A stretch of DNA of 64,000 nucleotides, from positions 3,858 through 67,857 of the forward strand of contig DATKAZ010000048.1 of NCBI GenBank assembly GCA_035514535.1, read 5' to 3'. The DNA comes from XN24 sp035514535 (GTDB lineage Bacteria; Pseudomonadota; Gammaproteobacteria; Steroidobacterales; XN24). Of this stretch, positions 8,243-16,666 are shown piece after piece. A program made the translations under genes and the position numbers. Each line of letters begins with the position of its first letter. Within the stretch, counting starts at the first letter, position 1. The notes beneath the pieces were generated by a model. The model had not been told where the DNA came from, did not search any database, and saw nothing but the letters and a program-made list of their open reading frames with translations.

Positions 8243-8655
8243 CAGCCGCCCCCCGCAGGGGCCTGCGCCGCGACCGAGATATTGAGGACCCCGCCGCGCC
8301 GCACCTGGTCCATCAGGTCGATCACCAGCCCGGTGGAGGCGCGCTCATCGGCGACGATCACCACCGTGCTTTCCGGGCTTTCGCTGCGTGCCTGCTCGAC
8401 CATCTGCCGCACGGCGCCCAGCTCGACCGGGCGCTTGTCCATCCAGATCTGCCCGCCGGCGGAGACGCCGATGAGAATGTTGCCGCGTTCCTTCTGGGCG
8501 GCCGAGACCGCTTCCGGCCGCCGCGGATCGATGCCCGTTTCGCGGATGAAAGAGGTCGTGACGATGAAGAAGATCAGCATGATGAACACGATGTCCAGCA
8601 TCGGCGTGATGTTGACTTCCGTGTCGTCCTGCTTTTCGGCATGCCTTCTGGTCAC
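8242..8655 (-). CDS. exbD: Biopolymer transporter ExbD/TolR (second copy)
   Basis: A 137-residue inner-membrane protein. It has a short cytosolic N-terminus, then VNITPMLDIVFIMLIFFIVT, with the membrane Asp needed for proton use in ExbD/TolR, and a periplasmic domain ending in a family-like helix. It begins with a GTG at 8655. It lies 40 bases after another ExbD gene, so the operon encodes two ExbD subunits. They share the membrane helix nearly residue for residue but differ in the periplasmic half. Confidence 0.9.
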   Translation of the reverse strand: MTRRHAEKQDDTEVNITPMLDIVFIMLIFFIVTTSFIRETGIDPRRPEAVSAAQKERGNILIGVSAGGQIWMDKRPVELGAVRQMVEQARSESPESTVVIVADERASTGLVIDLMDQVRRGGVLNISVAAQAPAGGG

Positions 8656-8695
8656 GATCCCCGGGTCCTCCTCGGTCTCCGCTGCAGCACCCGCG

Positions 8696-9103
8696 CTAGC
8701 GGGACGGCGCCGCGAGTGATACTTCGTCGGCCCCGGCCATGCGCGCCTGGTCGATGACGCGCACCATCAGGCCGGAGTCGGACGCGCGGTCGGCGATCAC
8801 CACGACCGGCGTGTCGAAGCCGCGCGTCGCCAGTTCGCCCTCGACGTTGGCACGTACGGCGCGGATATCCACCATGCGGTCACCGACTTCGACCTGGCCG
8901 TTCGCCGCGATGCGGATGGTGATGACCTCGGCGGTCTTTTTCTCCTCGCGCGGCTCGCTCGCGGGCCGGTTGAGGTCCAGCGCGATCTCCTTCACGAACG
9001 AGGTCGTGACGATAAAGAAGATCAGCATGATGAATACGATGTCCAGCAACGGCGTGATGTTGATCTCCGCCTCGTCACCGCCATGCCTGCGCTTGCGTCT
9101 CAT
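8696..9103 (-). CDS. exbD: Biopolymer transporter ExbD/TolR (first copy)
   Basis: A 135-residue protein. After MRRKRRHGGDEAEINITP comes the single membrane helix LLDIVFIMLIFFIVTTSFV with the conserved Asp, then a periplasmic domain (VITIRIAANGQVEVGDR). It forms the ion-driven motor with ExbB. The ATG at 9103 lies 11 bases after the exbB stop. A longer open frame continues upstream but overlaps exbB, so the internal ATG is the start. Confidence 0.9.
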   Translation of the reverse strand: MRRKRRHGGDEAEINITPLLDIVFIMLIFFIVTTSFVKEIALDLNRPASEPREEKKTAEVITIRIAANGQVEVGDRMVDIRAVRANVEGELATRGFDTPVVVIADRASDSGLMVRVIDQARMAGADEVSLAAPSR

Positions 9104-9114
9104 TGCAGGGCGCC

Positions 9115-9639
9115 TCAGCGGCAGACGAGCACGTCCGCGATTCCCGCGGTTTCGAGCTCCGCCTTCCGGTCCAGCCAGGTGGCGAAGTACAGTCCGGAGA
9201 GCGCCGCCACCAGGCCCGCCATCGTCGGAATCGTCGCCCTGGATACGCCCGCCGCCATCAGGCGGGCGTTCCCCGTGCCGGTCAGCGCCATGACGTCGAA
9301 CACCGCGATCATCCCGGTCACCGTGCCGAGCAGGCCGAGCAACGGCAGCACCACCATCATCGACTTCAGCAGCGACAGGTGGCGCCGGCACTCCAGCCGG
9401 AGGCCGGAGATCAGCTCGGCCCTGATCTGCCGCGCGTACCACGAGGACGTGTCGCCGCGCCGGGCCCAGTCCTGCCGGAGCCGTTCGACCTGACGCGGCA
9501 GGGCGACGAAGAAAAACCACAGGCGCTCGAAGATGAAGGTCCACATCAGCGCGGTGACGAACAGGATGCCGTAGAGGACCCCGCCACCGGCCTCGATGAA
9601 GTCGCGAATCGCGGCCAATGCGTCGGGCAGGAGGTTCAT
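9115..9639 (-). CDS. exbB: MotA/TolQ/ExbB proton channel protein (short)
   Basis: A 174-residue inner-membrane protein. The first membrane helix is near residues 20-40 (VLYGILFVTALMWTFIFERL) and the channel pair carries LLKSMMVVLPLLGLLGTVTG and PTMAGLVAALSGLYF, the ExbB/TolQ signature. It is short and lacks a periplasmic extension, like ExbB2 of TonB2 systems. The ATG (9639) overlaps the stop of the long ExbB gene by four bases. It should assemble with ExbD and TonB from the same operon. Confidence 0.9.
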   Translation of the reverse strand: MNLLPDALAAIRDFIEAGGGVLYGILFVTALMWTFIFERLWFFFVALPRQVERLRQDWARRGDTSSWYARQIRAELISGLRLECRRHLSLLKSMMVVLPLLGLLGTVTGMIAVFDVMALTGTGNARLMAAGVSRATIPTMAGLVAALSGLYFATWLDRKAELETAGIADVLVCR

Positions 9640-10979
9640 CCGCCGGGCTCCGCCTGGCGCGCGACAATGCCCGCGCTCTGTTCCTCGAGCACTTCGATCA
9701 GCGCCTTGCTGCGGCTCGCCACCACGCTGTGCAACAGGACGAGGGGAATCGCCACGGCGAGGCCGAGCACCGTTGTTACGAGCGCCTGCGAGATGCCGCC
9801 GGCCATCAACTTCGGATCGCCCGTGCCGAACAGCGTGATCGCCTGGAAGGTCGCGATCATCCCCGTCACGGTACCCAGCAGACCGAGCAGCGGCGCCACC
9901 GCCGCGATCACCTTGATGGAGCCCTGCCAGCGCTCGAGGCGCGGGATCTCCCGCAGGATCGCCTCGTCGAGCTTCAGCTCGAGCGCCTCGGTGTCCGCCG
10001 CGGGGCTGTCGCGATACACGGCCAGGATGCGCCCCAGCGGATTGTCGTCGCTCGGGGCATCGTTCTTCAGCTGCTTGCTGATGCGCGTGCCGACCGCGCC
10101 GAGATAAAACCAGCGCACCAGCGCGATCACGAGGCCGACCAGTCCCAGCACGATGATCACCGCGCCTACCGGGCCGCCCTGCGCGATGCGCTCCCGCAGG
10201 CTCGGCTCCTGGATCAGCAGCGCCAGCAGCGAGCCGCGGCCCGGGTCCACCGCAGCAGCCACCGTCGCATTCGGCGCGGCTTCGTACAGCTCGGCCGCCA
10301 TGGCGCGATAGCGCGCCTGCGGCTGCCGCGACAGCTCCTGGATCGATTGCGTGTCGGGCAGGTAGTGCAGGTAGCGATCGCCGGCGACCAGGTTGAACAC
10401 GCCGATCCGCACGACGGACGCGGGCGCGGAGCTGCCGTCCGGCCGGATGATCGTGGTGTCGAAGCGCGCCACCTTGCCACCGCGAATCATCTCCTCGGTG
10501 AGCAGCGCGCGCAGCGCGTTCAGTTCCTCGACCGACGGCACACCGCGAACCTGGGCCAGGCGCTCGGCCTGCTGTTCGCGCTCCGGGTGCTGGGCCGTGA
10601 CCAGCGAGGTCCGCACGCGCCCGACCGTGTCGCCCGCGACCTGCCGCACGACGCCGAACAACTCGCCGAAATTGCCCAGCTCGAGGCGCAGATTCTCGTT
10701 CATCTCGGCGAGCCGCGCCTCGTTGGCGTTGAAGCGTGCGCTGAGCTCGTCGCTGCGACGGTGCTCGGCGGCCAGCGCCTCCCGCAATTCCTCCAGCAGG
10801 GCGCGTTGCTCGTCGCGGTTCGCCACGAAACGCTGCTCGCGCGCCTGGTTCTCCACGCTCAGCTGGCTGCGGGATTCGCGCACCTGCTGCAGCAGCTGGT
10901 CCAGGGAATCGACGGCCAGCACCCGCGGCGGGGCGAGAGCCGCGAGGAGGGCGACCGCCAGGATCATGACGCCCCTCAC
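9636..10979 (-). CDS. ExbB-like protein with long periplasmic N-terminus (TtpC type)
   Basis: A 447-residue protein. It has a signal peptide (1-22), a periplasmic coiled coil (about 25-115), a folded periplasmic part, a membrane helix near 270-290 (AVIIVLGLVGLVIALVRWFY), and the MotA/TolQ/ExbB channel domain (VIAAVAPLLGLLGTVTGMIA, then VTTVLGLAVAIPLVLLHSV). Such proteins in TonB2 systems, called TtpC in Vibrio, are needed for some iron-complex uptake. The neighbours DUF3450, ExbB, ExbD and TonB support this. Its start overlaps the DUF3450 stop by four bases. Confidence 0.85.
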   Translation of the reverse strand: MRGVMILAVALLAALAPPRVLAVDSLDQLLQQVRESRSQLSVENQAREQRFVANRDEQRALLEELREALAAEHRRSDELSARFNANEARLAEMNENLRLELGNFGELFGVVRQVAGDTVGRVRTSLVTAQHPEREQQAERLAQVRGVPSVEELNALRALLTEEMIRGGKVARFDTTIIRPDGSSAPASVVRIGVFNLVAGDRYLHYLPDTQSIQELSRQPQARYRAMAAELYEAAPNATVAAAVDPGRGSLLALLIQEPSLRERIAQGGPVGAVIIVLGLVGLVIALVRWFYLGAVGTRISKQLKNDAPSDDNPLGRILAVYRDSPAADTEALELKLDEAILREIPRLERWQGSIKVIAAVAPLLGLLGTVTGMIATFQAITLFGTGDPKLMAGGISQALVTTVLGLAVAIPLVLLHSVVASRSKALIEVLEEQSAGIVARQAEPGG

Positions 10980-11752
10980 CGCGCCGGCTCCGGCTCAGGC
11001 GCCGGCAACGGCAGGCGCAACAGGTTCGGAGCCGCCTGTTTGCGGGCGATGCGCAGCCCCTCGATGACGTCGCCGCGGTGCTCGTCGGCGACTTCCCATG
11101 CGCGCGTGTTCTTGTTCCAGAAGCCGGTCTCCGCACGATCGGGGGTCTGGTAGGCGAGCAAAACGCGCCCGACCCTGAGGAAGTCCACGCGCCGCTCGCC
11201 GAGGCGGCCGTCCCAGGCCTCCGTGCTGCGGCTGAAATCGGCCTCGATCTGGTAGGCGTTCATGATCTGGCGATACTTCTCGGAGACGGTCACGTCGGCG
11301 CGATCCATCAGGTCGCGCAGCAGCTCCACGCGGTCGCGCCGCTCCTGCAGCTGGAACGGCATGTCGAGCTCGACGAAGCGCGCCAGGTCGTCGATCATCT
11401 CGAACATCAGCGGCACGATTTCCTGCTGCACCTCGCGGAAGCTCGCGAGCTGCGCGTCGATGTCCTGCTGTTCGCGCTCCTGGTCCCTGACCAGCGCCTC
11501 GAGGTTGTCGTTGTAGATGCGCGCGCGGTCGAGCTGCTGCGCGGCGACACGGTACTCGCCGAGCAGCTCGCTCGCCTCCTCGGTCAGCTGGACCACGCGT
11601 GTCTGCGAGCGTGCCGCCTCCGCCACGCTCGCGCGCTGCTCGGCCAGCGCCTGTTCCAGCGCAGGTGCCTGCGCCACGGCCTGCCCCGGCAGCAGCGCCG
11701 CCAGCCCCAGCGCGGCGAGCGCCGGCGCACGCCGTGTTCGGATGTATCGCAT
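10976..11752 (-). CDS. DUF3450 family periplasmic coiled-coil protein
   Basis: A 258-residue protein with a signal peptide (MRYIRTRRAPALAALGLAAL, cut near QAVAQA) and a long Glu/Gln-rich coiled coil (about 25-110). A conserved C-terminal half contains FVELDMPFQLQERRDRVELL and VDFLRVGRVLLAYQTPD, typical of DUF3450. These proteins regularly precede the long ExbB gene in TonB2-type operons and are thought to work with it; no biochemical role is established to my knowledge. I chose the ATG at 11752, which has GAGGA four bases upstream; the frame extends 57 bases further. Confidence 0.82.
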   Translation of the reverse strand: MRYIRTRRAPALAALGLAALLPGQAVAQAPALEQALAEQRASVAEAARSQTRVVQLTEEASELLGEYRVAAQQLDRARIYNDNLEALVRDQEREQQDIDAQLASFREVQQEIVPLMFEMIDDLARFVELDMPFQLQERRDRVELLRDLMDRADVTVSEKYRQIMNAYQIEADFSRSTEAWDGRLGERRVDFLRVGRVLLAYQTPDRAETGFWNKNTRAWEVADEHRGDVIEGLRIARKQAAPNLLRLPLPAPEPEPAR

Positions 11753-11783
11753 GAAATCCTCGGTCATTGCCGCCGTACGCGAG

Positions 11784-14700
11784 CTACATGTTGCGGCGAT
11801 ATTGCCCACCGACCTGGTAGAGGGCGTGGCTGATCCGCCCGAGGGAGCACCGCTTTACGGTCTCCATCAGTGCCTCGAATACGTTGCCGCCGCTGGCGGC
11901 CGTTTCCGCCAGCGCCGCGATGGCCCGCTCGCCGGCCTCCCCGCCGACCGCGTTGAACGCGCGCGTCGACGCCACCTGGGACTGCTTCTCGTGCTCGCTG
12001 GAGCGGATCAGCTGGCCCTCCTCGACCGAGGCGTCGTCGCCACCACTGCCGAGGAAGGTGTTGACACCGATCAGCGGCAGGCTGCCGTCGTGCTTCTTGT
12101 GCTCGTAGTAGAGGCTCTCTTCCTGGATCCGGCCGCGCTGGTACATCGACTCCATCGCCCCGAGCACGCCGCCGCGCTCGGCGAGGCGCTCGAACTCCTG
12201 GTAGACGGCCTCCTCGACCTGGTCGGTCAGGTAGTCGATCACGAAGGATCCCTGCCACGGGTTCTGGTTGCGGTTGAGGCCCAGTTCCCGGTTGATGATC
12301 AGCTGGATCGCCACCGCGCGCCGCACCGAGGCCTCGGTGGGCGTCGTCAGCGCCTCATCGAACGCGTTCGTATGCAGGCTGTTGCAGTTGTCGAACAGCG
12401 CGTACAGGGCCTGCAGCGTCGTGCGGATGTCGTTGAACTGCATCTCCTGCGCGTGCAGGCTGCGGCCCGACGTCTGGATGTGGTACTTCAGCATCTGGCT
12501 GCGCGGCGACGCGCCGTAGAGCCGCTTCATCGCGCGCGCCCAGATGCGCCGCGCAACGCGCCCGATCACGGCGTACTCGGGATCCATGCCGTTGGAGAAG
12601 AAGAACGACAGGTTGGGCGCGAAGTCGTCGATCTTCATCCCGCGCGCCAGGTAATACTCGACGATCGTGAAGCCGTTGGCGAGCGTGAAGGCGAGTTGGC
12701 TCACGGGGTTCGCGCCCGCCTCGGCGATGTGATAGCCGCTGATGGAGACCGAGTAGAAGTTACGCACTTGCTGCGCCGAGAAGTACTGCGCCACGTCGCC
12801 CATCATGCGCAGCGCAAACTCGGTCGAGAAAATGCAGGTGTTCTGGGCCTGGTCTTCCTTGAGGATGTCCGCCTGCACCGTGCCGCGCACCGTCGCGAGC
12901 GTCGCGGCGCGGATGCGCGCATAGGTCTCTGCGTCCACGACCTGGTCGCCCGACACGCCGAGCAGACCGAGCCCCGAGCCGTCGTGGCCTTCCGGCAACT
13001 CGCCGCGGTACGCCGGGCGCTCGCGGCCGGCGAGCAGCTCCGCAATGCGCCGCTCGGCGGCCTCCCAGCCGCCGCTCTCGCGCAGGTGCCGCTCGACCTG
13101 CTGGTCGACGGCCGTGTTCATGTACATCGCGAGGATCATCGGCGCGGGGCCGTTGATGGTCATCGAGACCGAGGTCGCCGCGTCGCACAGGTCGAAACCC
13201 GAATACAGCCGCTTCATGTCGTCCAGCGTGGCGATGGACACGCCCGAGTTGCCGATCCGCCCGTAGACGTCCGGTCGCTCGTCGGGATCCTCGCCGTACA
13301 GCGTCACGGAGTCGAAGGCCGTCGAGAGGCGCGTCGCCGCATGTCCGCTCGCGAGGTAATGGAAGCGCCTGTTGGTGCGTTCCGGCATGCCCTCGCCGGC
13401 GAACATGCGGATCGGGTCTTCCTGCTCGCGCCGGTAGGGGTACACACCCCCGGTGTAGGGATAGGCGCCGGGCAGGTTCTCGCGCGCGAGGAACCTGAGA
13501 AGCAGGCCCCAGTCCTCGTACTGCGGCGGCGCGAGGCGCGGCAGCTTCAGCCGGCTCAGGGATTCCGTGTAGTTGTCGCCGCGGATGTCGCGATTGCGCA
13601 CCCGGTAGCTGAAGTGCTCCGCCTCGACCCCGGCGCGCCGCCCGGGCCAGGCCTTCAACAGGTCGAGCGCTTCCGCCCCGACGGCGGCGAGGGCCTCGTT
13701 GTAGCGGCGTCGCAGCCCCGCGAGCGGATGCTCCCCGGCGACCTGCGAGTCGCCATAGGGCTCGAGCGGTGCGGGCCGCTCGTCGTCCAGTCCCTCGAGC
13801 GCCCGCCAGCAGGCCCATGCGAGCCCCGCGGCCTGTGCGGCGCGCTCCGCGTCCTCGTTGGCGCGCCGCCCGTCCTCGGCAATCTCCGCCAGATAGCGCA
13901 CTCGCCGCGGCGGGATCAGCGCGCCGTGATCGCTCGAGGCCGGCAGGTCCGGCGGCGTCCAGTCGGCCGGCTCGAGGTCGCAGCGCGAGACGAGGCGCTC
14001 GCACAGCGCCGTGAACAGGCGGTTGACGCCCGGATCGTTGAACTGGCTGGCGATCGTGGGGTAGACGGGCACGTCCTCGTCCGCCATCCGGAAGGCCTTG
14101 CGATTGCGCTTCCACTGCTTGCGCACGTCGCGCAGCGCATCCTCGGCGCCGCGCTTCTCGAACTTGTTCAGGACGACGATCTCGGCGAAGTCGAGCATGT
14201 CGATTTTCTCGAGCTGGCTCGCGGCACCGTATTCGCTCGTCATGACGTAGACCGGCACGTCCACCAGGTCGACGATCTCGGTATCGCTCTGGCCGATCCC
14301 GGCCGTCTCGACGATGACGAGCCCGAAGCCGGCCGATTTCAGGAAGGCGATAGCGTCGCTGAGCGCAGCGCTGGTGGCGAGATGCTGGCGCCGCGTCGCA
14401 ACCGAGCGCATATAGACGCGTTCGTCCACCAGCGAGTTCATCCTGATGCGATCGCCGAGCAGCGCGCCGCCGGTGCGTCGCCGGGTCGGATCGACGGCGA
14501 GGACCGCGATCGACAACTCCGGGAACGATCGCAGGAAGCGATTCAAGAGCTCGTCGGTCAGGCTCGACTTGCCCGCGCCGCCGGTGCCCGTGATGCCGAT
14601 GACAGGCACCGTGCGCCCCGACTCGGGGGCGTCCCTGCGCAGCGCCTCGAGCGCCGCGGGATCGTCCGCGGCCTGCTCGATGAAGCTGAGCGTGCGGCCG

Positions 14701-15209
14701 ATGCGCAGGTAGTCCCGTGGCCCGTCGGCGCCGGGCGGCAGCTCCGGGCGGTGCGCCGCGCGCACGCGCTTGAACACGTCGTCGATCATGCCCTCGAGGC
14801 CGAGCTTGAGCCCTTCCTCGGGGCCGTAGACACGCTCGACGCCGTATTTCTCGAGTGCGCGACGCTCCGCCGGCGAAATCGTGCCGCCGCCGCCGACCAC
14901 GACGCGGATGTGCTCCGCATCGTGCTCGCGCAGCATATCCACCATGTAGCGGAAGTACTCGTTGTGCCCGCCCTGGTACGACGACACGGCGATGCCGTCG
15001 GCATCCTCCTGGAGCGCGGCCCGCACGATGTCGGCGACGCTGCGGTTGTGACCGAGGTGGACGACTTCCGCGCCGTGCGACTGCAGGATCCTGCGGATGA
15101 TGTTGATCGCCGCGTCGTGGCCGTCGAAGAGGGACGCCGCGGTGACGAAGCGCAGCGGACGGGCGTCGCTACCCGGCAGGGTCTCGAGATCCCTCGCGGC
15201 AGTGCTCAT
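11784..15209 (-). CDS. icmF: Fused isobutyryl-CoA mutase IcmF (B12-dependent, with GTPase chaperone domain)
   Basis: A 1141-residue cytosolic enzyme that interconverts isobutyryl-CoA and n-butyryl-CoA by a radical mechanism. Domains in order are: B12-binding (about 18-150, DGHD at 29-32 with the cobalt-ligand His31); G-protein chaperone (P-loop GTGGAGKS, 208-215); and the mutase barrel (about 560-1135). Phe603 (RMFAGEG) and Gln789 (QAQNTCIF) sit where fused isobutyryl-CoA mutases have Phe and Gln and methylmalonyl-CoA mutases have Tyr and Arg. This supports a branched, non-carboxylated acyl-CoA substrate; isovaleryl-CoA/pivalyl-CoA activity is known for some members. It starts 31 bases upstream of the TonB-system genes on the same strand. 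Confidence 0.93.
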   Translation of the reverse strand: MSTAARDLETLPGSDARPLRFVTAASLFDGHDAAINIIRRILQSHGAEVVHLGHNRSVADIVRAALQEDADGIAVSSYQGGHNEYFRYMVDMLREHDAEHIRVVVGGGGTISPAERRALEKYGVERVYGPEEGLKLGLEGMIDDVFKRVRAAHRPELPPGADGPRDYLRIGRTLSFIEQAADDPAALEALRRDAPESGRTVPVIGITGTGGAGKSSLTDELLNRFLRSFPELSIAVLAVDPTRRRTGGALLGDRIRMNSLVDERVYMRSVATRRQHLATSAALSDAIAFLKSAGFGLVIVETAGIGQSDTEIVDLVDVPVYVMTSEYGAASQLEKIDMLDFAEIVVLNKFEKRGAEDALRDVRKQWKRNRKAFRMADEDVPVYPTIASQFNDPGVNRLFTALCERLVSRCDLEPADWTPPDLPASSDHGALIPPRRVRYLAEIAEDGRRANEDAERAAQAAGLAWACWRALEGLDDERPAPLEPYGDSQVAGEHPLAGLRRRYNEALAAVGAEALDLLKAWPGRRAGVEAEHFSYRVRNRDIRGDNYTESLSRLKLPRLAPPQYEDWGLLLRFLARENLPGAYPYTGGVYPYRREQEDPIRMFAGEGMPERTNRRFHYLASGHAATRLSTAFDSVTLYGEDPDERPDVYGRIGNSGVSIATLDDMKRLYSGFDLCDAATSVSMTINGPAPMILAMYMNTAVDQQVERHLRESGGWEAAERRIAELLAGRERPAYRGELPEGHDGSGLGLLGVSGDQVVDAETYARIRAATLATVRGTVQADILKEDQAQNTCIFSTEFALRMMGDVAQYFSAQQVRNFYSVSISGYHIAEAGANPVSQLAFTLANGFTIVEYYLARGMKIDDFAPNLSFFFSNGMDPEYAVIGRVARRIWARAMKRLYGASPRSQMLKYHIQTSGRSLHAQEMQFNDIRTTLQALYALFDNCNSLHTNAFDEALTTPTEASVRRAVAIQLIINRELGLNRNQNPWQGSFVIDYLTDQVEEAVYQEFERLAERGGVLGAMESMYQRGRIQEESLYYEHKKHDGSLPLIGVNTFLGSGGDDASVEEGQLIRSSEHEKQSQVASTRAFNAVGGEAGERAIAALAETAASGGNVFEALMETVKRCSLGRISHALYQVGGQYRRNM

Positions 15210-15243
15210 CGATGTGCTCCCGTGCCGTGCAAACCACCAAATG

Positions 15244-15262
15244 GCGAATGATTCTCATTGTA
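15244..15262 (-). promoter_or_regulatory. Probable Fur box overlapping the icmF -10 element
   Basis: On the minus strand the 13-base core is AATGAGAATCATT, an inverted repeat common at the centre of Fur boxes. Over 19 bases it matches GATAATGAGAATCATTATC at 15 positions. A -10-like TACAAT (minus strand, 15262-15257) overlaps one end, so bound Fur would block the polymerase. It is 35 bases from the icmF ATG, at the head of the unit that includes the TonB genes. No experimental support; the match and position are seen, regulation is inferred. Confidence 0.6.
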
Positions 15263-15319
15263 ACTTCAAACCCCTGTATCACCGAGCAGATGCTGCGCTG
15301 CCGCATAACCATCCGGGAA

Positions 15320-15347
15320 TGCACAGGTTTTGCCCGCCCGCTATAAT
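15320..15347 (+). promoter_or_regulatory. Promoter of the leucine/isovalerate operon; rest of 328-bp gap
   Basis: A perfect TATAAT lies at 15342-15347, with a weaker -35 (TGCACA, 15320-15325) 16 bases away. Transcription would start near 15354, leaving a leader of about 185 bases before leucine dehydrogenase. The leader is GC-rich and may fold (around 15434-15475); I see no leader peptide or known riboswitch in it. AGGAG nine bases before the ATG at 15538 is the ribosome site. The other half of the gap holds the icmF promoter and Fur-like box. Confidence 0.5.
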
Positions 15348-15537
15348 CCCCCGACCCGATTCGGCCGCCCGGAGTGACCTCGAGCGCAAGTCCCTCAGGC
15401 CACCCCCGCGGCACGATCAGCGACACCGCAGAAAGCCGCGCGGAGCCCGGCTACGCGTTCGCGTGGCGCCGCACAACAGAATAACGATCGCACCGGCGGA
15501 CGCAATGACCCCGACCAGAACCCAGGAGTCTCATTAA

Positions 15538-16659
15538 ATGAACCTCTTCCAGCAGCTCGAGGGCATGGGCCACGAGCAGGTGGTGTTTTTCCAGCACCAG
15601 GACAGCGGCCTCAAGGCTATCGTCGCCATCCATAACACGGCGCTCGGCCCGGCCCTGGGCGGCCTCCGCATGTGGCCCTACGCCAGCGACGGGGAGGCGG
15701 TGAAGGACGTCCTCAGGTTGTCCCGCGGCATGACCTACAAGGCTGCGGTGTCGGGACTCAACCTCGGCGGGGGCAAGGCCGTGCTGATCGGCAACCCGGA
15801 AACCGACAAGAGCGAGGGATTGTTTCGCGCCTTCGGGCGGTTCATCGGCTCCCTTGGCGGACGCTACATTACTGCCGAGGACGTCGGCACGACCGTCGAC
15901 GACATGGACCATATCTTCCAGGAGACCGACCGCGTGGTGGGCGTCCACCGCGTACACGGGGGCAGCGGCGACCCCTCTCCGTTCACCGCCTTCGGCACCA
16001 TGCAGGGCATCAAGGCCTGCCTGCTGAAGAAATACGGCCACGAAGATCCGGGCCGCGCCAGTTTCGCGGTGCAGGGCGCCGGCAGCGTGGGCTACTACCT
16101 GACGAAATTCCTCTCCGAGGCCGGTGCGAAGGTGTTCATCTGCGATATCAACGCCAGTCGCGTGCAGCATATCGTCGACGAGTTCGGCGCCGAGGCCGTC
16201 CCGGTCGAGCAGATCTACGACGTGGACGCGAACGTGTTCTCGCCCTGCGCCCTCGGCGGCGTCGTCAACGAGCAGACCCTGCCGCGGCTGAAGTTCGATA
16301 TCCTCGCCGGCAGTGCCAATAACCAGCTCGAGACCAATGATTTCGGCACGGCGCTGGAGGAGCGCGGCATCCTCTATGCGCCCGACTATGCCATCAACGC
16401 AGGCGGCCTGATGAACGTGGCGATCGAGCTGCAGGGCTACGACCGCGATCGCGCCTACCGCACCGTGTCGAGCATCCGCGACATCATCGGGCGCATCTTC
16501 CAGCTCGCGGAGCGCGACAGTATTCCGACCTGGATGGCCGCGGACCGGCTCGCGGAGGAGCGCATCGCCATGATCACCAAGGTGAAGGTCCCCTACTCCA
16601 AGCGCTTCAAGGATCGCCTCTCCGGGCGGCGCACGCACACCACCGCCGCCGAGGAATGA
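15538..16659 (+). CDS. ldh: Leucine dehydrogenase (Glu/Leu/Phe/Val dehydrogenase family)
   Basis: A 373-residue cytosolic NAD-dependent enzyme that oxidatively deaminates leucine (also valine and isoleucine) to the 2-oxo acid. Catalytic and substrate lysines are at MTYKAA (Lys68) and GLNLGGGKAV (Lys80). The dinucleotide fold has VQGAGSVGYYL, and ILAGSANNQL and DYAINAGGLMN are family signatures. Length fits leucine dehydrogenase (about 360-370). It heads the leucine pathway operon; isovaleryl-CoA dehydrogenase follows after seven bases. Hence leucine is the likely main substrate. Confidence 0.9.
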   Translation: MNLFQQLEGMGHEQVVFFQHQDSGLKAIVAIHNTALGPALGGLRMWPYASDGEAVKDVLRLSRGMTYKAAVSGLNLGGGKAVLIGNPETDKSEGLFRAFGRFIGSLGGRYITAEDVGTTVDDMDHIFQETDRVVGVHRVHGGSGDPSPFTAFGTMQGIKACLLKKYGHEDPGRASFAVQGAGSVGYYLTKFLSEAGAKVFICDINASRVQHIVDEFGAEAVPVEQIYDVDANVFSPCALGGVVNEQTLPRLKFDILAGSANNQLETNDFGTALEERGILYAPDYAINAGGLMNVAIELQGYDRDRAYRTVSSIRDIIGRIFQLAERDSIPTWMAADRLAEERIAMITKVKVPYSKRFKDRLSGRRTHTTAAEE

Positions 16660-16666
16660 CGCGGCG

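Noticed and set aside
9115..11136. A 673-codon frame joined to the short ExbB
   Set aside because: The upstream part overlaps the long ExbB gene out of frame; the ExbB homology begins at the ATG at 9639.
11517..15251. A 1244-codon open frame on the plus strand opposite icmF
   Set aside because: Its codons mirror icmF on the other strand, the protein is Arg/Ala/Val-rich without motifs, and icmF is fully supported by domains.
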